Translations under genes and position numbers: made by a program
In this document: in pieces, positions 9,361 through 18,370 of the stretch
Layout of the letters: every line of letters starts with the position of its first letter
How positions within the stretch are numbered: the first letter of the stretch is position 1
Source of the DNA: Methylobacterium terrae
Lineage (GTDB): Bacteria; Pseudomonadota; Alphaproteobacteria; Rhizobiales; Beijerinckiaceae
Assembly (NCBI RefSeq): GCF_003173755.1
Contig: NZ_CP029553.1
Location: 4,364,001-4,428,000 of the forward strand
DNA length: 64,000 nucleotides
Direction of reading: 5' to 3'
Notes under the pieces: generated by a model
The model's input: the letters and a program-made list of their open reading frames with translations, nothing else
Database searches by the model: none
What the model was told of the DNA's origin: nothing

Positions 9361-9774
9361 CTAGATGCTCCAGTACGGCGTGGCGTTGAAGTAGCGGTGG
9401 ACGTGCTCCTCCCAGTTGCGGTCGTAGGAAGGGTCGTTGCCCTCGGCGGAAGCCGGCGGCGCGGCGCGGAGCTGCTCGTCCGACACGTCGAGCACGTAGG
9501 CATCGAGCTCCGGCGCGAAGCGCAGGGTCGACCACGGAATGGTGAAGTAGCCCTCGCCGATGCCGAGGAAGCCGCCGAAGCTCATCACGGCGTAGACGAC
9601 CTGGCCGCTGGCCTTCTCGATCATCAGGCGCTCGATGCGGCCGATGCCGTCGCCGTTGGGGCGCCGCACGGCGGTGCCCTCGACGCGGTCGCTGGCGATC
9701 AGCGCGTTGGTCTCGTTGGTGGTGGTGCTGCCCATGTCGGAGCGGTCGCCGAGGGTCGGCGCGACGGTGGTCAT
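9361..9774 (-). CDS. PRC-barrel domain protein
   Basis: A 137-aa protein with a PRC-barrel (residues about 28-90: LIASDRVEGTAVRRPNGDGIGRIERLMIEKASGQVVYAVMSFGGFLGIGEGYFTIPW) and an acidic/aromatic tail ending HRYFNATPYWSI. Rhizobiales have many such stand-alone PRC proteins, often stress-related; the exact role is unknown. The start ATG 9774 is chosen because GGAGG lies 8 nt upstream; the frame open to 10083 lacks similarity beyond it. Confidence 0.88.
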   Translation of the reverse strand: MTTVAPTLGDRSDMGSTTTNETNALIASDRVEGTAVRRPNGDGIGRIERLMIEKASGQVVYAVMSFGGFLGIGEGYFTIPWSTLRFAPELDAYVLDVSDEQLRAAPPASAEGNDPSYDRNWEEHVHRYFNATPYWSI

Positions 9775-9925
9775 CGGAACATCCTCCGGTGCGTTGTCTC
9801 CGACGGGGAAACGCTGCCGTAGCGGAGCCTGTTCCGGGATGCCGGCCGGGATGTCGGTCCTGCGGCGAATGGCGAAGGCGAGGGGACGGTTCCCCCTGGG
9901 CGTCCGGGACGCTAGCCTGCGGGCC

Positions 9926-10846
9926 ATGCCGATTCGCCGTACCGCCGTCCTGACGGTTCTCCTCGCGCTCGCCGCTCCCGCCCTCGCGCAGGATCGCGGC
10001 ACCCTCAACCCGAAGCCGCTGCCGCCGCTCGCCAACCCGGACGATCCGTCCGTTCCGGCGAAGGCCCTGTTCGGCCGCGCCACGACGCCGGCGGCCCTGC
10101 CGGCGCAATCGATCGGCGGCTACGCGCGGGGCTGCGTCGCGGGGGCCGAGGCCCTGCCGATCGACGGCGCGACCTGGCAGGTGATGCGCCTGTCGCGCAA
10201 CCGGAACTGGGGCCATCCGCGGCTCGTCGCGTTCCTGGAGAAGATCGCCGCCGAGGCGCCGCGCAAGGCGGGCTGGAGCGGGCTCCTCGTCGGCGACATG
10301 TCCCAGCCCCGGGGCGGACCGATGCTGACCGGCCACGCCTCGCATCAGCTCGGCCTCGACGCCGACATCTGGCTCACCCCGATGCCGGACCGGCGCCTGA
10401 CTCGATCCGAGCGCGAGGAGATGTCGGCCACCAACGTGGTGCGGCCGGACCGGCGCGACATCGACCCGTCGGTCTGGACCCCCGAGCACCTGCGGCTGAT
10501 CCGCATGGTGTCGCGCGAGCCGGGCGTCGCGCGGATCTTCGTCAACCCGGCGATCAAGCTGGCGCTCTGCCGCGAGGCCGGCTCGGACCGGGGCTGGCTC
10601 ACCAAGGTGCGGCCGATCTACGGCCACAACTACCACTTCCACATCCGGCTCGAATGCCCGGCGGGCGACGCGGCCTGCCACGACCAGGACCCGCCGCCGG
10701 GGGGCGACGGCTGCGGGTCGGAGCTCGACTACTGGTTCTCCGACGCGGTGCTGAACCCCAAGCCCCGCCCGCCCGGCAAGCCGCGCCCGCCGATGACCCT
10801 GGCGGGCCTGCCGGACGCCTGCCGCACGGTGCTGAAGGCGCGCTGA
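9926..10846 (+). CDS. mepA: Penicillin-insensitive murein endopeptidase MepA
   Basis: MepA is a periplasmic zinc LAS-type metallopeptidase that cuts D-Ala-mDAP crosslinks in peptidoglycan. The 306-aa product has a signal peptide (VLTVLLALAAPALAQ) and the family motifs NRNWGHPRLVAFLE, GDMSQPRGGPMLTGHASHQLGLDADIWL (zinc ligands in the His/Asp cluster) and the distal IYGHNYHFHIRLECP. The C-terminal tail is proline-rich (LNPKPRPPGKPRPP). It is divergent from the PRC-barrel gene, with 151 bp between the two starts. Confidence 0.95.
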   Translation: MPIRRTAVLTVLLALAAPALAQDRGTLNPKPLPPLANPDDPSVPAKALFGRATTPAALPAQSIGGYARGCVAGAEALPIDGATWQVMRLSRNRNWGHPRLVAFLEKIAAEAPRKAGWSGLLVGDMSQPRGGPMLTGHASHQLGLDADIWLTPMPDRRLTRSEREEMSATNVVRPDRRDIDPSVWTPEHLRLIRMVSREPGVARIFVNPAIKLALCREAGSDRGWLTKVRPIYGHNYHFHIRLECPAGDAACHDQDPPPGGDGCGSELDYWFSDAVLNPKPRPPGKPRPPMTLAGLPDACRTVLKAR

Positions 10847-10853
10847 GCGGAGA

Positions 10854-10878
10854 CCGGGACCGGCCTCGCCGGTCCCGG
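10854..10878. terminator. Perfect 10-bp hairpin after mepA
   Basis: Stem CCGGGACCGG / CCGGTCCCGG with a 5-nt loop, starting 7 nt after the mepA stop and facing the convergent msrA remnant. No U-tract. Confidence 0.5.
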
Positions 10879-10884
10879 CTCGCC

Positions 10885-11585
<701 letters not shown>

Positions 11586-11704
11586 CGGATCGCTCCGATC
11601 ATGCGGAACGAAGCCTCACGGCTCCGGAGGCGGACGCCTCATCGCGATCTGATGGGGGCTGCGCCGGACGCGGCTCCTGAAGGCGAGGGCGCCTTCGAGT
11701 GACG

Positions 11705-11965
11705 TCAGCGCAGGACCGGGGTGCCGGTCGCGGCGACGCGGGCCGGCGCATCGGGGCCGAAGGCGGTGCTCGGATCGAAGAAGGCACCGCGCGCCGTGAT
11801 CAGCCCGGCCGCCAGCACCCAGAACAGCACGGCTCCGACGATCCGACGGGTCCGGACCGGACGACGACGCGACGCGGAGGGGCATGCCGCATCCTGACCG
11901 GACCGGAGGTCCAGGCGCTCGCCGAACGGATCGAAGATGGCTGGACGCATGGTCGGATCCGGCAT
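11705..11965 (-). CDS. Small single-pass membrane protein, unknown
   Basis: An 86-aa frame (MPDPTMRPAIFDPFGERLDLRSG...) with one hydrophobic segment (RIVGAVLFWVLAAGLITARGAFF, roughly residues 41-63) preceded by a basic stretch (SRRRPVRTRR) and followed by a short hydrophilic tail ending GTPVLR. Composition looks like a real inner-membrane protein rather than an antisense shadow, but no family is recognised. It is divergent from the PAS-XRE regulator at 12494. Confidence 0.5.
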   Translation of the reverse strand: MPDPTMRPAIFDPFGERLDLRSGQDAACPSASRRRPVRTRRIVGAVLFWVLAAGLITARGAFFDPSTAFGPDAPARVAATGTPVLR

Positions 11966-12493
11966 GACCTACGGCTCCGGAGACCGGACCCTGTGCATGC
12001 TAGATAGGTCCCGCACGGCCCAGGCGGCAATAGATGCGGTTTTCTATTTTCAATCTCGGGAGAGAAGATGTTTGCTGTGCGATCACGCCAAAAGAGAATC
12101 TTTCTCTTCGTTCCCTCGCGACGTCTCGGCCTTGTGCTGCGTCGTGACGCATCCGGGCCGCCGCGTCGCCCGGCGGACCGTCCGCACGGGTCCGGACCGC
12201 CCGGGTCCCGACCCCGAATCCTCCGGACCCCGATCCCGGCGTGATGCCCGGGCCACGGTGGGGAGGCCGCGCCGCGCGGGTGGTTGATCCCCCCGTATTC
12301 GATAGCGTACAACTTAATGTCGCTGCGGCAGGATCGCGTGTTCGCGGCGAAAGCGAAGCTTGAGCTTGGGATTATTTACCTTGTTGCTCGGAATGCGGAC
12401 GCGCGGGGCGCGGGCGCTGGTCGGCCGGCGGCTTCGATCCGGTTCGGCGGCCCGTCGAGGCCGGGCGCGGGGCGAGGCTGGGATCGACGCCCG
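11966..12493. other. Divergent intergenic region with inverted repeat
   Basis: About 530 bases between the small membrane protein gene (minus) and the PAS-XRE regulator (plus). It is locally AT-richer at 12035-12110 and contains a perfect 7-3-7 inverted repeat at 12092-12108. No gene is convincing here; the regulator's frame is open back to 12284 but the extension has no domain content. Confidence 0.5.
12092..12108. promoter_or_regulatory. Inverted repeat AAGAGAA-TCT-TTCTCTT
   Basis: A perfect 7-bp inverted repeat with a 3-bp spacer in the AT-richer part of the divergent intergenic region. It could be an operator, for instance for the adjacent XRE-type regulator, or a short hairpin. No direct evidence of function. 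Confidence 0.3.
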
Positions 12494-13567
12494 ATGACCA
12501 CGAATTCTCCCATGTCCACTTCTCCCATGTCCTCGCCCGTATCCAATCCGGGCCCGCGCCCGGCGGATCCGTCGTCCGACGACTTCATGCGCCTGATCGA
12601 GGCGTTCGGCCTGACCGGCGCCTGGCGCTGGGACTTCGTCACCGGCCGGCAGGTCTGGTCGTCGGGGCTGTACCGCCTGCTCGGGCTGCCGGAGAGCGAA
12701 TCGGCGAGCTACGAGCGGCTGCTCGGCCTCGTCCACCCGGCCGACCGCGACGTGCTCGAGGACGCCGCCCAGATCGTCCAGGCGGGGATCTTCGGCAGCC
12801 ACACGGTCCGGCTGATCCGGCCGGACGGGACGGCCCGCACGGTGGTGAGCCGCGGCGAGGTGTTCTTCAGCGCCGAGGGACGCCCGGTCGCGGTGACCGG
12901 GGTGCTCCTCGACGTGACCGACCGCGAGCGGCTCGCCGAGATGCACCGCCTGGAGCAGCAGCGCCGGGTCAGCCTGGCGCGGCAGGCGCAGGTCTTCATC
13001 TACACCGAGCCGGCGCTGCCGCTGACGGAGTACGGCCCGGACTTCCTGGGCCTGGTCGGCCTGCGCCGCGAGGAGGTGCGGGCGAACTGGCTCAGCCCGA
13101 TCGTGCCGGAGGAGTGGCCGCGCTGGCGCGAGGAACTGCCGCGCCTCGCGGCCCTGGGGCGGCCGTTCAGCATCACGCCGACGCTGCGGCTCGCCGATGG
13201 CGCCGCGGCGCCGTTCCGCATGACGCTGGTGCCCCTGCGCGAGGGCGCCGCCGATCCCTCCTGCTGGACCGCCGTGATCACGCCGCTCGAGGGCGAGGAG
13301 ACCCTCCCGCGGGCGCAGGCCCGGCCGGAGGTCGACCAGGCGGTCGAGGGCTGCCACCTGCGGGCGGCGCGGGGCCTCCTCGACTGGACCCTGAACGACC
13401 TCGCGCGGGCGAGCGGCCTGTCGCTCTCCACGGTCCGGCGCCTGGAGGAGGAATCCGAGGGGCCGGCCTCGCGCTCGCGCCCCCACGTCCTCGCAGCCCT
13501 GCGCGAGGCCGGAATCGTCTTCACCCTGGTCGACGGCGGGGCGGTGGCGGTCGCGCGGCCGGAGTGA
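12494..13567 (+). CDS. PAS-domain sensor with C-terminal XRE-type HTH
   Basis: A 357-aa cytoplasmic regulator. PAS 1 (about residues 30-145) includes GAWRWDFVTGRQVWSSGLYRLLGLPES, LVHPADR and VLLDVTDRE. A second PAS-like unit spans about 155-265. The C-terminal segment (about 285-355), HLRAARGLLDWTLNDLARASGLSLSTVRRLEEES...LAALREAGIVFTL, matches the single XRE/Cro HTH common in Rhizobiales. It looks like a one-component ligand- or redox-sensing repressor. ATG 12494 is the first plausible start before the low-complexity N-terminus (MTTNSPMSTSPMSSPV). Target genes are unknown. Confidence 0.82.
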   Translation: MTTNSPMSTSPMSSPVSNPGPRPADPSSDDFMRLIEAFGLTGAWRWDFVTGRQVWSSGLYRLLGLPESESASYERLLGLVHPADRDVLEDAAQIVQAGIFGSHTVRLIRPDGTARTVVSRGEVFFSAEGRPVAVTGVLLDVTDRERLAEMHRLEQQRRVSLARQAQVFIYTEPALPLTEYGPDFLGLVGLRREEVRANWLSPIVPEEWPRWREELPRLAALGRPFSITPTLRLADGAAAPFRMTLVPLREGAADPSCWTAVITPLEGEETLPRAQARPEVDQAVEGCHLRAARGLLDWTLNDLARASGLSLSTVRRLEEESEGPASRSRPHVLAALREAGIVFTLVDGGAVAVARPE

Positions 13568-13647
13568 CAGGGTCATTCCACCCGACGAATCGTGACGGGG
13601 TCACTCCACCCGAGAGACAGTGACGGGGTCACTCCACCCGGTAGACG
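13564..13647. repeat. Three 28-bp tandem direct repeats
   Basis: Three consecutive 28-bp units at 13564-13591, 13592-13619 and 13620-13647. Each begins GTGACRGGGTCAYTCCACCC, and unit 3 overlaps the 3' end of the DUF3237 gene (codons for the last residues and stop). Units 1 and 2 look like duplications of that 3' end into the gap before the convergent regulator, so each carries an extra in-frame-like stop. The core GTGACGGGGTCAC is itself palindromic. Confidence 0.9.
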
Positions 13648-14093
13648 GAGAGCGCCACGTGGTCCGGCGCCCGGGCGCCGGTCGCGAGGAACAGGCCGGT
13701 CTGCATCCAGGCGAGGCGCGGCGCAGCGGTCTCGAACAGCGGCGCGGTGCGGAAGTAGATCAGGGCGGGGTCGACCGGCTCACCCCGGCGCAGGCGCGCC
13801 AGGGCCTCCGGCGGCCCGAAGCGCAGGCCCGTATTCTCGACGTAGACCAGGGCGCCGTCCTCGGCCTCGATCACGTAGCGGGCGTGCAGCCGGGTCAGGC
13901 CGTCGGCCGCGATGGTCTGGTAGTCGGCCCCGCCGGGCATGACCCGCCCGGCGAGGCCCGGGCCCGTGACGGTGCCGCCGGTGATCGCGATGACCCGCCG
14001 GCTGCCTGCCGCCGTGATGCCGACCTCGACCGGCGCCGCGACGTCGATGCGGGCGTCGAAGACGTGCGTCAGGGTGGGGGCGGGGAGCGTCAC
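13629..14093 (-). CDS. DUF3237 family protein
   Basis: A 154-aa protein of the DUF3237 family (TLTHVFDARIDVAAPVEVG, GGTVTGPGLAGRVMPGGADYQ, ARYVIEAEDGALVYVENTGLRFGP, FETAAPRLAWMQTGLFLATG). These small beta-barrel-like proteins often sit in aromatic or solvent degradation clusters, but their activity is not established. The start is GTG at 14093, overlapping the stop of the upstream binding-protein gene by 4 nt (GTGA). It is the last gene of the leftward catabolic arm. The long frame through this region up to 17126 is a run-on, not one protein. Confidence 0.85.
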   Translation of the reverse strand: MTLPAPTLTHVFDARIDVAAPVEVGITAAGSRRVIAITGGTVTGPGLAGRVMPGGADYQTIAADGLTRLHARYVIEAEDGALVYVENTGLRFGPPEALARLRRGEPVDPALIYFRTAPLFETAAPRLAWMQTGLFLATGARAPDHVALSVYRVE

Positions 14094-15310
14094 GGCTTTC
14101 CCCTCGCCAGCGGGCAGTCGCTCTCTTCGATCGACCGGAACGCCTCGTCGCCGGACAGCGTCGCGACCCGCTCCATCACGTCCCACTCGCCCTTCGATTC
14201 GTCCGGGCGCTTGACCCGGAACAGCGAGACGTCGCGGATCACCCGCCCGTCCGGCCGCAGGCGGCCGCCCTTCGTCATGAAGTCGTCGATCGGGGTCTCG
14301 CGCATCTTCGCCATCACCGGCTCGGCCGCGTCGGTGCCCGCCGCCTTCACGGCCTTGAGGTAATGCGTCACCGCCGAGTAGACGCCGGCCTGGTAGCTGT
14401 TCGGCATCGCGCGCTGGCGCTCGTAGAAGCGCCTGGCGAAGGCCCGGGTGGCGTCGTCCTGGTCCCAGTAGAACGCCTCCGCCAGGTAGAGCCCGCCGGC
14501 GACCGGTAGCCCGAGCGCGTGGACGTCGACCGCCGTCATGTAGAACCCGGCGAGCTTCTGGCGCCCGCCGAGCACGCCGAACTCGGAGGCCTGCTTGACC
14601 GCGTTGATCGCGTCGCCGCCGACGTTGAACAGGGCGATCACCCCGGCGCCGGAGGCTTGCGCCTGCAGGATCTGCGACGACAGGTCGGGCGAGAGCAGGG
14701 GGTGGAAGGCCTGGCCCGCGACCTTGCCGCCGCCCTTCTTCACCACCGGGGTCACGTCGGCGACGAAGGACTTGCCCAGCGTGATGTCGGCGACGACGTA
14801 GAACCAGGTCTTCTCGCCCGATTCCACCAGGGGCTTGGCGATGGCGCGGGAGAGGGCGTGGGTGTCGATGACCCAGAGCGCGCCGTTCGGCGAACACTGC
14901 GCCCCGGTGATCACCGTCGAGCCCGATCCGGTGATGAGGGCGAGCCGCCCCTTCTCCTTCGCCAGCGCCTGGACACCCAGCGCGACCGCCGAGTTGCCGA
15001 GGTCGGTGATCATGTCGACCCCCTCGACGTCGTACCAGCGTCGCGCCAGCGTGCTCGCCACGTCCGGCTTGCTCTGGTGGTCGGCGGCGACGATCTCGAT
15101 CGGCTTGCCGAGAACCGTCGCGCCGAAATCCTCGACCGCGAGGCGCGCCGCGGTGACGCTGCCGGTGCCGTAATTGTCCGACATCGCGGTCGACATGTCG
15201 GCGAGCACGCCGATCTTGACGCGGTCGCCGGAGACGGCGCCCTCCGCCCGGACTGACGCGGGGGCGAAGGCGATCAGGCCCGCCAGCAGGGCGGAACGGA
15301 GGGCGTGCAT
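14090..15310 (-). CDS. ABC transporter substrate-binding protein (Liv-type)
   Basis: A 406-aa periplasmic protein of the branched-chain amino-acid/aromatic-acid binding family (Peripla_BP_6). The signal peptide is HALRSALLAGLIAFAPASVRAEG, then KIGVLADMSTAMSDNYGTGSVTAARLAVEDFG. Such proteins in catabolic loci bind hydroxycinnamates, benzoates or short acids. No permease or ATPase gene lies nearby, so it must share a transporter encoded elsewhere. SD GGGAGG precedes ATG 15310. It lies 12 bp after the BKACE gene and is paralogous to the protein at 18590-19804. Confidence 0.92.
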   Translation of the reverse strand: MHALRSALLAGLIAFAPASVRAEGAVSGDRVKIGVLADMSTAMSDNYGTGSVTAARLAVEDFGATVLGKPIEIVAADHQSKPDVASTLARRWYDVEGVDMITDLGNSAVALGVQALAKEKGRLALITGSGSTVITGAQCSPNGALWVIDTHALSRAIAKPLVESGEKTWFYVVADITLGKSFVADVTPVVKKGGGKVAGQAFHPLLSPDLSSQILQAQASGAGVIALFNVGGDAINAVKQASEFGVLGGRQKLAGFYMTAVDVHALGLPVAGGLYLAEAFYWDQDDATRAFARRFYERQRAMPNSYQAGVYSAVTHYLKAVKAAGTDAAEPVMAKMRETPIDDFMTKGGRLRPDGRVIRDVSLFRVKRPDESKGEWDVMERVATLSGDEAFRSIEESDCPLARGKP

Positions 15311-15322
15311 CGATGCCTCCCG

Positions 15323-16204
15323 TCAGACGGCCTTGAGGCCGAGGATCTCCCGGGCCTCGGCCGGGCTCGCCGGCTCGTGGTTCAGCTCCTTGACGATCCG
15401 CACCGTGCGGGCGACGAGTTGCTCGTTGGTCGCGAGCTGGCCGCGCGAATAGTAGTTGTTGTCCTCGAGCCCGACCCGGACGTGGCCGCCGAGCAGGATG
15501 GCCTGCGTGGTGGCGGGCAGCTGCGCCGGGCCGATGCCGGAGACGCAGAAGATCGATTGCGGCGGCAGCATCCGGATCATCGCCGCCAGGATGTCGTGCG
15601 AGTAGGGCATCGCGCCCTGGAAGCCCTTGTCGGCGCCCAGCACCATGTTGATGTAGTAGGGCGGCTTGTCGTAGCCCTTCTCGATCAGCCGGGTCACGTC
15701 CTGCAGGATGTGCTGGGGCCCGAACACCTCCCATTCCGGCTTGATGCCGCGCTCCTGCATGCGCTTGGCGAGCGCCTCGCAGCGGCTCGGCGTCGTCACC
15801 ACCAGGATCTCGCGGCCGCCATGCACGTCCGCGAAGGTCATGCCGTCGAAGGTCGCCATCTCGGCGCCGGCCTCGCAGCCCTTCAGCCGCTCCTCGAAGC
15901 TCGATTCGAACAGCCCGTCGGGGCGCGGCACCAGCATGTCGCCGCTCGAGCCGCCGCCGGTCGAGTTGTTGAGGATGATGTCGCAGCGCTCGCGGATGCG
16001 CCGGTTGATGTCGCGGTAGATCTCGGCGTTGCAGGTCGCCTCGTCGTCCGGCCGGCGGGCGTGGAGCGCCGCGATCGCCGCGCCCTCCTTCCAGGACCTG
16101 TGCACCGATTCGGCGATCTCCGCCGGCTGGGTCGGCAGGTTGTGGTTCTGCGCCTTCGACGCCATGCCGCCCGTCGGCGCCACCGTCACGATCACCTTGG
16201 CCAT
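15323..16204 (-). CDS. Beta-keto acid cleavage enzyme (BKACE, DUF849)
   Basis: A 293-aa enzyme of the 3-keto-5-aminohexanoate cleavage family. Family members condense a beta-keto acid with acetyl-CoA to give acetoacetate and a new acyl-CoA, using a divalent metal. Visible motifs: N-terminal VIVTVAPTGGM, the metal-binding ALHARRPDD region, IILNNSTGGG, GREILVVTTPSRCEAL, and VRVGLEDNNYYSRGQLATNEQLV. The carnitine-type homologue acts on 3-dehydrocarnitine, and the adjacent upstream gene is a carnitine-dehydrogenase-like enzyme, so the pair probably processes a beta-hydroxy acid. Substrate is inferred. SD GGGAGG precedes ATG 16204. Confidence 0.93.
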   Translation of the reverse strand: MAKVIVTVAPTGGMASKAQNHNLPTQPAEIAESVHRSWKEGAAIAALHARRPDDEATCNAEIYRDINRRIRERCDIILNNSTGGGSSGDMLVPRPDGLFESSFEERLKGCEAGAEMATFDGMTFADVHGGREILVVTTPSRCEALAKRMQERGIKPEWEVFGPQHILQDVTRLIEKGYDKPPYYINMVLGADKGFQGAMPYSHDILAAMIRMLPPQSIFCVSGIGPAQLPATTQAILLGGHVRVGLEDNNYYSRGQLATNEQLVARTVRIVKELNHEPASPAEAREILGLKAV

Positions 16205-16240
16205 GTTGTCCTCCCGTTTCGGATCGGTTGTGGGGGTGGG

Positions 16241-17224
16241 TTACGGCAGGTCCGGCGCCTCGCGCTTCTGCCGGACGAGGTCGACGAGGAGCCGGTCGCG
16301 CTGCGCCACCATCGCGTCCCGGTCGCGTCCGTCGAGGGCCTGTTCGAGGCCCTCGACGAGAGACGCCTTGAGCTCGGGCGTCAGGCGCGGGTCGCCGAGA
16401 TCGGCCCACATCGCCTCCATCAGGGGCCCGAGATGATCGAGGGTGTGGGCCAGGCCGCCGGGGCCTCCCGAGAGGTGGTTGAGCAGGCACGGCCCCATCA
16501 GGGACCAGCGCAGGCCCGGCCCGTGGGCGATGGCGGCGTCGATGTCGGCCACCGTGGCGGCGCCGGTGCCGACGAGGTGGAACGCCTCGCGCCAGAGCGC
16601 CGCCTGGAGCCGGTTGGCGACGTGGCCGACGAGCTCGCGCCGCAGGCGGATCGGCCGCTTGCCGATGCGCGCGTAGAAGCCCATCGCGGCGGCGACCGCG
16701 CCCTCGTCGGTCCGGGTGCCACCTAAGACCTCGACCAGCGGCACCAGGTGGGGCGGGTTGAAGGGGTGGCCGAGCACCACCCGGCCGGGGAAGCGGCAGG
16801 CCGTCTGGATCGCGCTCGGGGTGAGACCCGACGAGCTTGTCGCCAGCACCACGTCGGGCGCCGCCGCGGCGTCGAGCCGGGAAAAGGTCTCGTGCTTGAT
16901 CTCCAGGCGCTCGGGCCCGTTCTCCTGGACGAAGTCGGCCTGCGCGGCGGCCTCCTCCGGCCTGGCCGTGAATGTCAGGCGATCGGGCGAGGCGCCAGGG
17001 GCGAGGCCGATCTCCTCGAGGACCGGCCAGTGCCGGGCGACCGTCTCGCGCAAAGAGGCTTCCGCGCCGGGGGCCGGATCGGTGGCGACGACGTCGAGGC
17101 CGGAGCGCAAGAATTGCGACACCCACGACGCCCCGATGACGCCGGTGCCGATCACCGCCACCCGTCCGATGGCCGTGCGGTACCCGGAAGCCGAGTCCCT
17201 TGCCCGTTCGCTCGCGTCATCCAT
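16241..17224 (-). CDS. L-carnitine dehydrogenase-like 3-hydroxyacyl dehydrogenase
   Basis: A 327-aa NAD-dependent enzyme with an N-terminal Rossmann motif (VAVIGTGVIGASWVSQFL) and 3-hydroxyacyl-CoA dehydrogenase signatures (VLATSSSGLTPSAIQ, GHPFNPPHLVPLVEVLGG, GPGLRWSLMGP). The size and the HPFNPPHLVPLVEV context resemble carnitine 3-dehydrogenases. Such an enzyme would oxidise a beta-hydroxy acid to the beta-keto acid used by the BKACE encoded next. It is the first gene of the leftward arm and diverges from the crotonase at 17363. SD GGGAGG precedes ATG 17224. Carnitine itself as substrate is not certain because the CoA-ligase arm points to aromatic acids. Confidence 0.85.
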   Translation of the reverse strand: MDDASERARDSASGYRTAIGRVAVIGTGVIGASWVSQFLRSGLDVVATDPAPGAEASLRETVARHWPVLEEIGLAPGASPDRLTFTARPEEAAAQADFVQENGPERLEIKHETFSRLDAAAAPDVVLATSSSGLTPSAIQTACRFPGRVVLGHPFNPPHLVPLVEVLGGTRTDEGAVAAAMGFYARIGKRPIRLRRELVGHVANRLQAALWREAFHLVGTGAATVADIDAAIAHGPGLRWSLMGPCLLNHLSGGPGGLAHTLDHLGPLMEAMWADLGDPRLTPELKASLVEGLEQALDGRDRDAMVAQRDRLLVDLVRQKREAPDLP

Positions 17225-17286
17225 CGCGGCGCCCTCCCTGGTCGGGTCTCTGTCAGGGCTTCCCGCCCGATTGACCCGTTGAGATA

Positions 17287-17301
17287 GTTATATCACATTA
17301 C
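17287..17301. promoter_or_regulatory. Candidate operator in divergent catabolic promoter region
   Basis: Imperfect 15-bp palindrome GTTATATCACATTAC in a sharply AT-richer patch (17280-17312) within the 138-bp divergent gap. It lies between the dehydrogenase (minus) and crotonase (plus) genes, so it could control both arms. A MarR protein encoded at 22073-22624 is the natural candidate ligand-responsive repressor. Inference only. Confidence 0.4.
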
Positions 17302-17362
17302 AAATCAGGTTTGGCAATCCGGCGCGAAACGGCCGGAGCGAGAATCGGAGAGGAGCGCCGAT

Positions 17363-18154
17363 ATGGCGGAGGACCTGTCGGGCCTCGGCACCGAGTCCCT
17401 GGTCGTCACGAGGCGGGACGCCGTGGCGATCGTCACCCTGAACCGCCCGCACAAGCGCAACGCCCTCGACGACGGCATGGTGCTGGGGCTGGAGCGCATC
17501 GCCCGGGGCCTGCCCGACGACGTGCGGGCACTGGTCATCGCCGCGGAAGGCCCGCATTTCTGCGCCGGCCTCGACCTCGCCGAACTGACCGAGCGCGACG
17601 CGCCGGCCGGGATGCTGCATTCGCGGATGTGGCACCGCGCCTTCCAGGAGATCGAGTTCGGCCGGGTGCCGGTGGTGGCGGCGCTGAAAGGCGCGGTGAT
17701 CGGGGGCGGGCTCGAACTCGCCCTCTCCGCCCACCTGCGGGTCGCCGAGACGTCCGCCTTCTACGCCCTGCCGGAGGGCCAGCGGGGCATCTTCGTCGGC
17801 GGCGGCGCCTCGGTGCGGCTGCCGCGGCTGATCGGCGTCTCGCGGATGCGCGACATGATGCTGACCGGCCGCGTCCACGACGCCGAGAGCGGCGAGCGGC
17901 TCGGCCTGTCGCACTACGTCGTAGCCCCGGGCGAGGGGCTGGAGCGCGCGATCGCGCTGGCCGCCCGGGCGGCCGAGAACGCGCCGCTGACCAACTACGC
18001 CCTGATCCACGCCCTGCCGCGCATCGCCGAGGCCGACCCGGCGACCGGGTACCTCGCGGAGGCCCTGATGACCGCGGTGGCGCAGAGCGACGCCGAGGCG
18101 AAGCGCCGGCTGGCGGAGTTCCTGGAGGGGCGGGCGAAGAAGGTGCGGGAGTAG
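17363..18154 (+). CDS. Crotonase/enoyl-CoA hydratase family protein
   Basis: A 263-aa crotonase-fold enzyme. Motifs: VTLNRPHKRNALDD, oxyanion-hole segment GPHFCAGLDLAEL, ALKGAVIGGGLELALSAHLRVAE and ALPEGQRGIFVGGGASVRLPRLIG. Both glutamates corresponding to the hydratase catalytic pair (in GGGLELAL and LPEGQ) are present, so hydratase or hydratase-lyase chemistry is plausible. Start ATG 17363 follows GGAGAGGAG. It heads the rightward arm, followed after a repeat-bearing gap by a binding protein, CoA ligase and thioesterase. Possible role: hydration of an aryl-acrylyl-CoA made by the ligase at 19809. Confidence 0.88.
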   Translation: MAEDLSGLGTESLVVTRRDAVAIVTLNRPHKRNALDDGMVLGLERIARGLPDDVRALVIAAEGPHFCAGLDLAELTERDAPAGMLHSRMWHRAFQEIEFGRVPVVAALKGAVIGGGLELALSAHLRVAETSAFYALPEGQRGIFVGGGASVRLPRLIGVSRMRDMMLTGRVHDAESGERLGLSHYVVAPGEGLERAIALAARAAENAPLTNYALIHALPRIAEADPATGYLAEALMTAVAQSDAEAKRRLAEFLEGRAKKVRE

Positions 18155-18189
18155 TCCTCGATACCCGCACCACGTCCTGAAGTCCTCCG

Positions 18190-18327
18190 GGTCATTCCGG
18201 GGCTGAAGCGGAACCGGGGATCCAGAACCGCGGATGGTTCAGGAAAGACCTGACCGCGCTCCGCTTCGTCTTGCTCCACCTGCGTTTCTGGATCCCGGGC
18301 TCTCGCCTGCGGTGAGCCCGGGGATAC
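18190..18327. repeat. Palindromic extragenic element, family C
   Basis: An inverted-repeat element with CGGGGATCCAGAA at 18215-18227 facing TTCTGGATCCCGG at 18286-18298. It is flanked by GTCATTCCGGGGCT on one side and GAGCCCGGGGAT on the other. Similar TCATTCCGGGG/CTGGATCCCGG elements are scattered through Methylobacterium-type genomes; that statement is from general knowledge. Confidence 0.65.
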
Positions 18328-18370
18328 CCTTGAGAAGCAGAAACGCGGTCCATAAAATGTAAAGCGCTGT

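Noticed and set aside
13629..17126. 1165-codon minus-strand frame spanning DUF3237 to the dehydrogenase
   Set aside because: Only its 3' end (13629-14093) is a real gene. The rest is out of frame with the binding-protein, BKACE and dehydrogenase genes, which have their own starts and ribosome binding sites.
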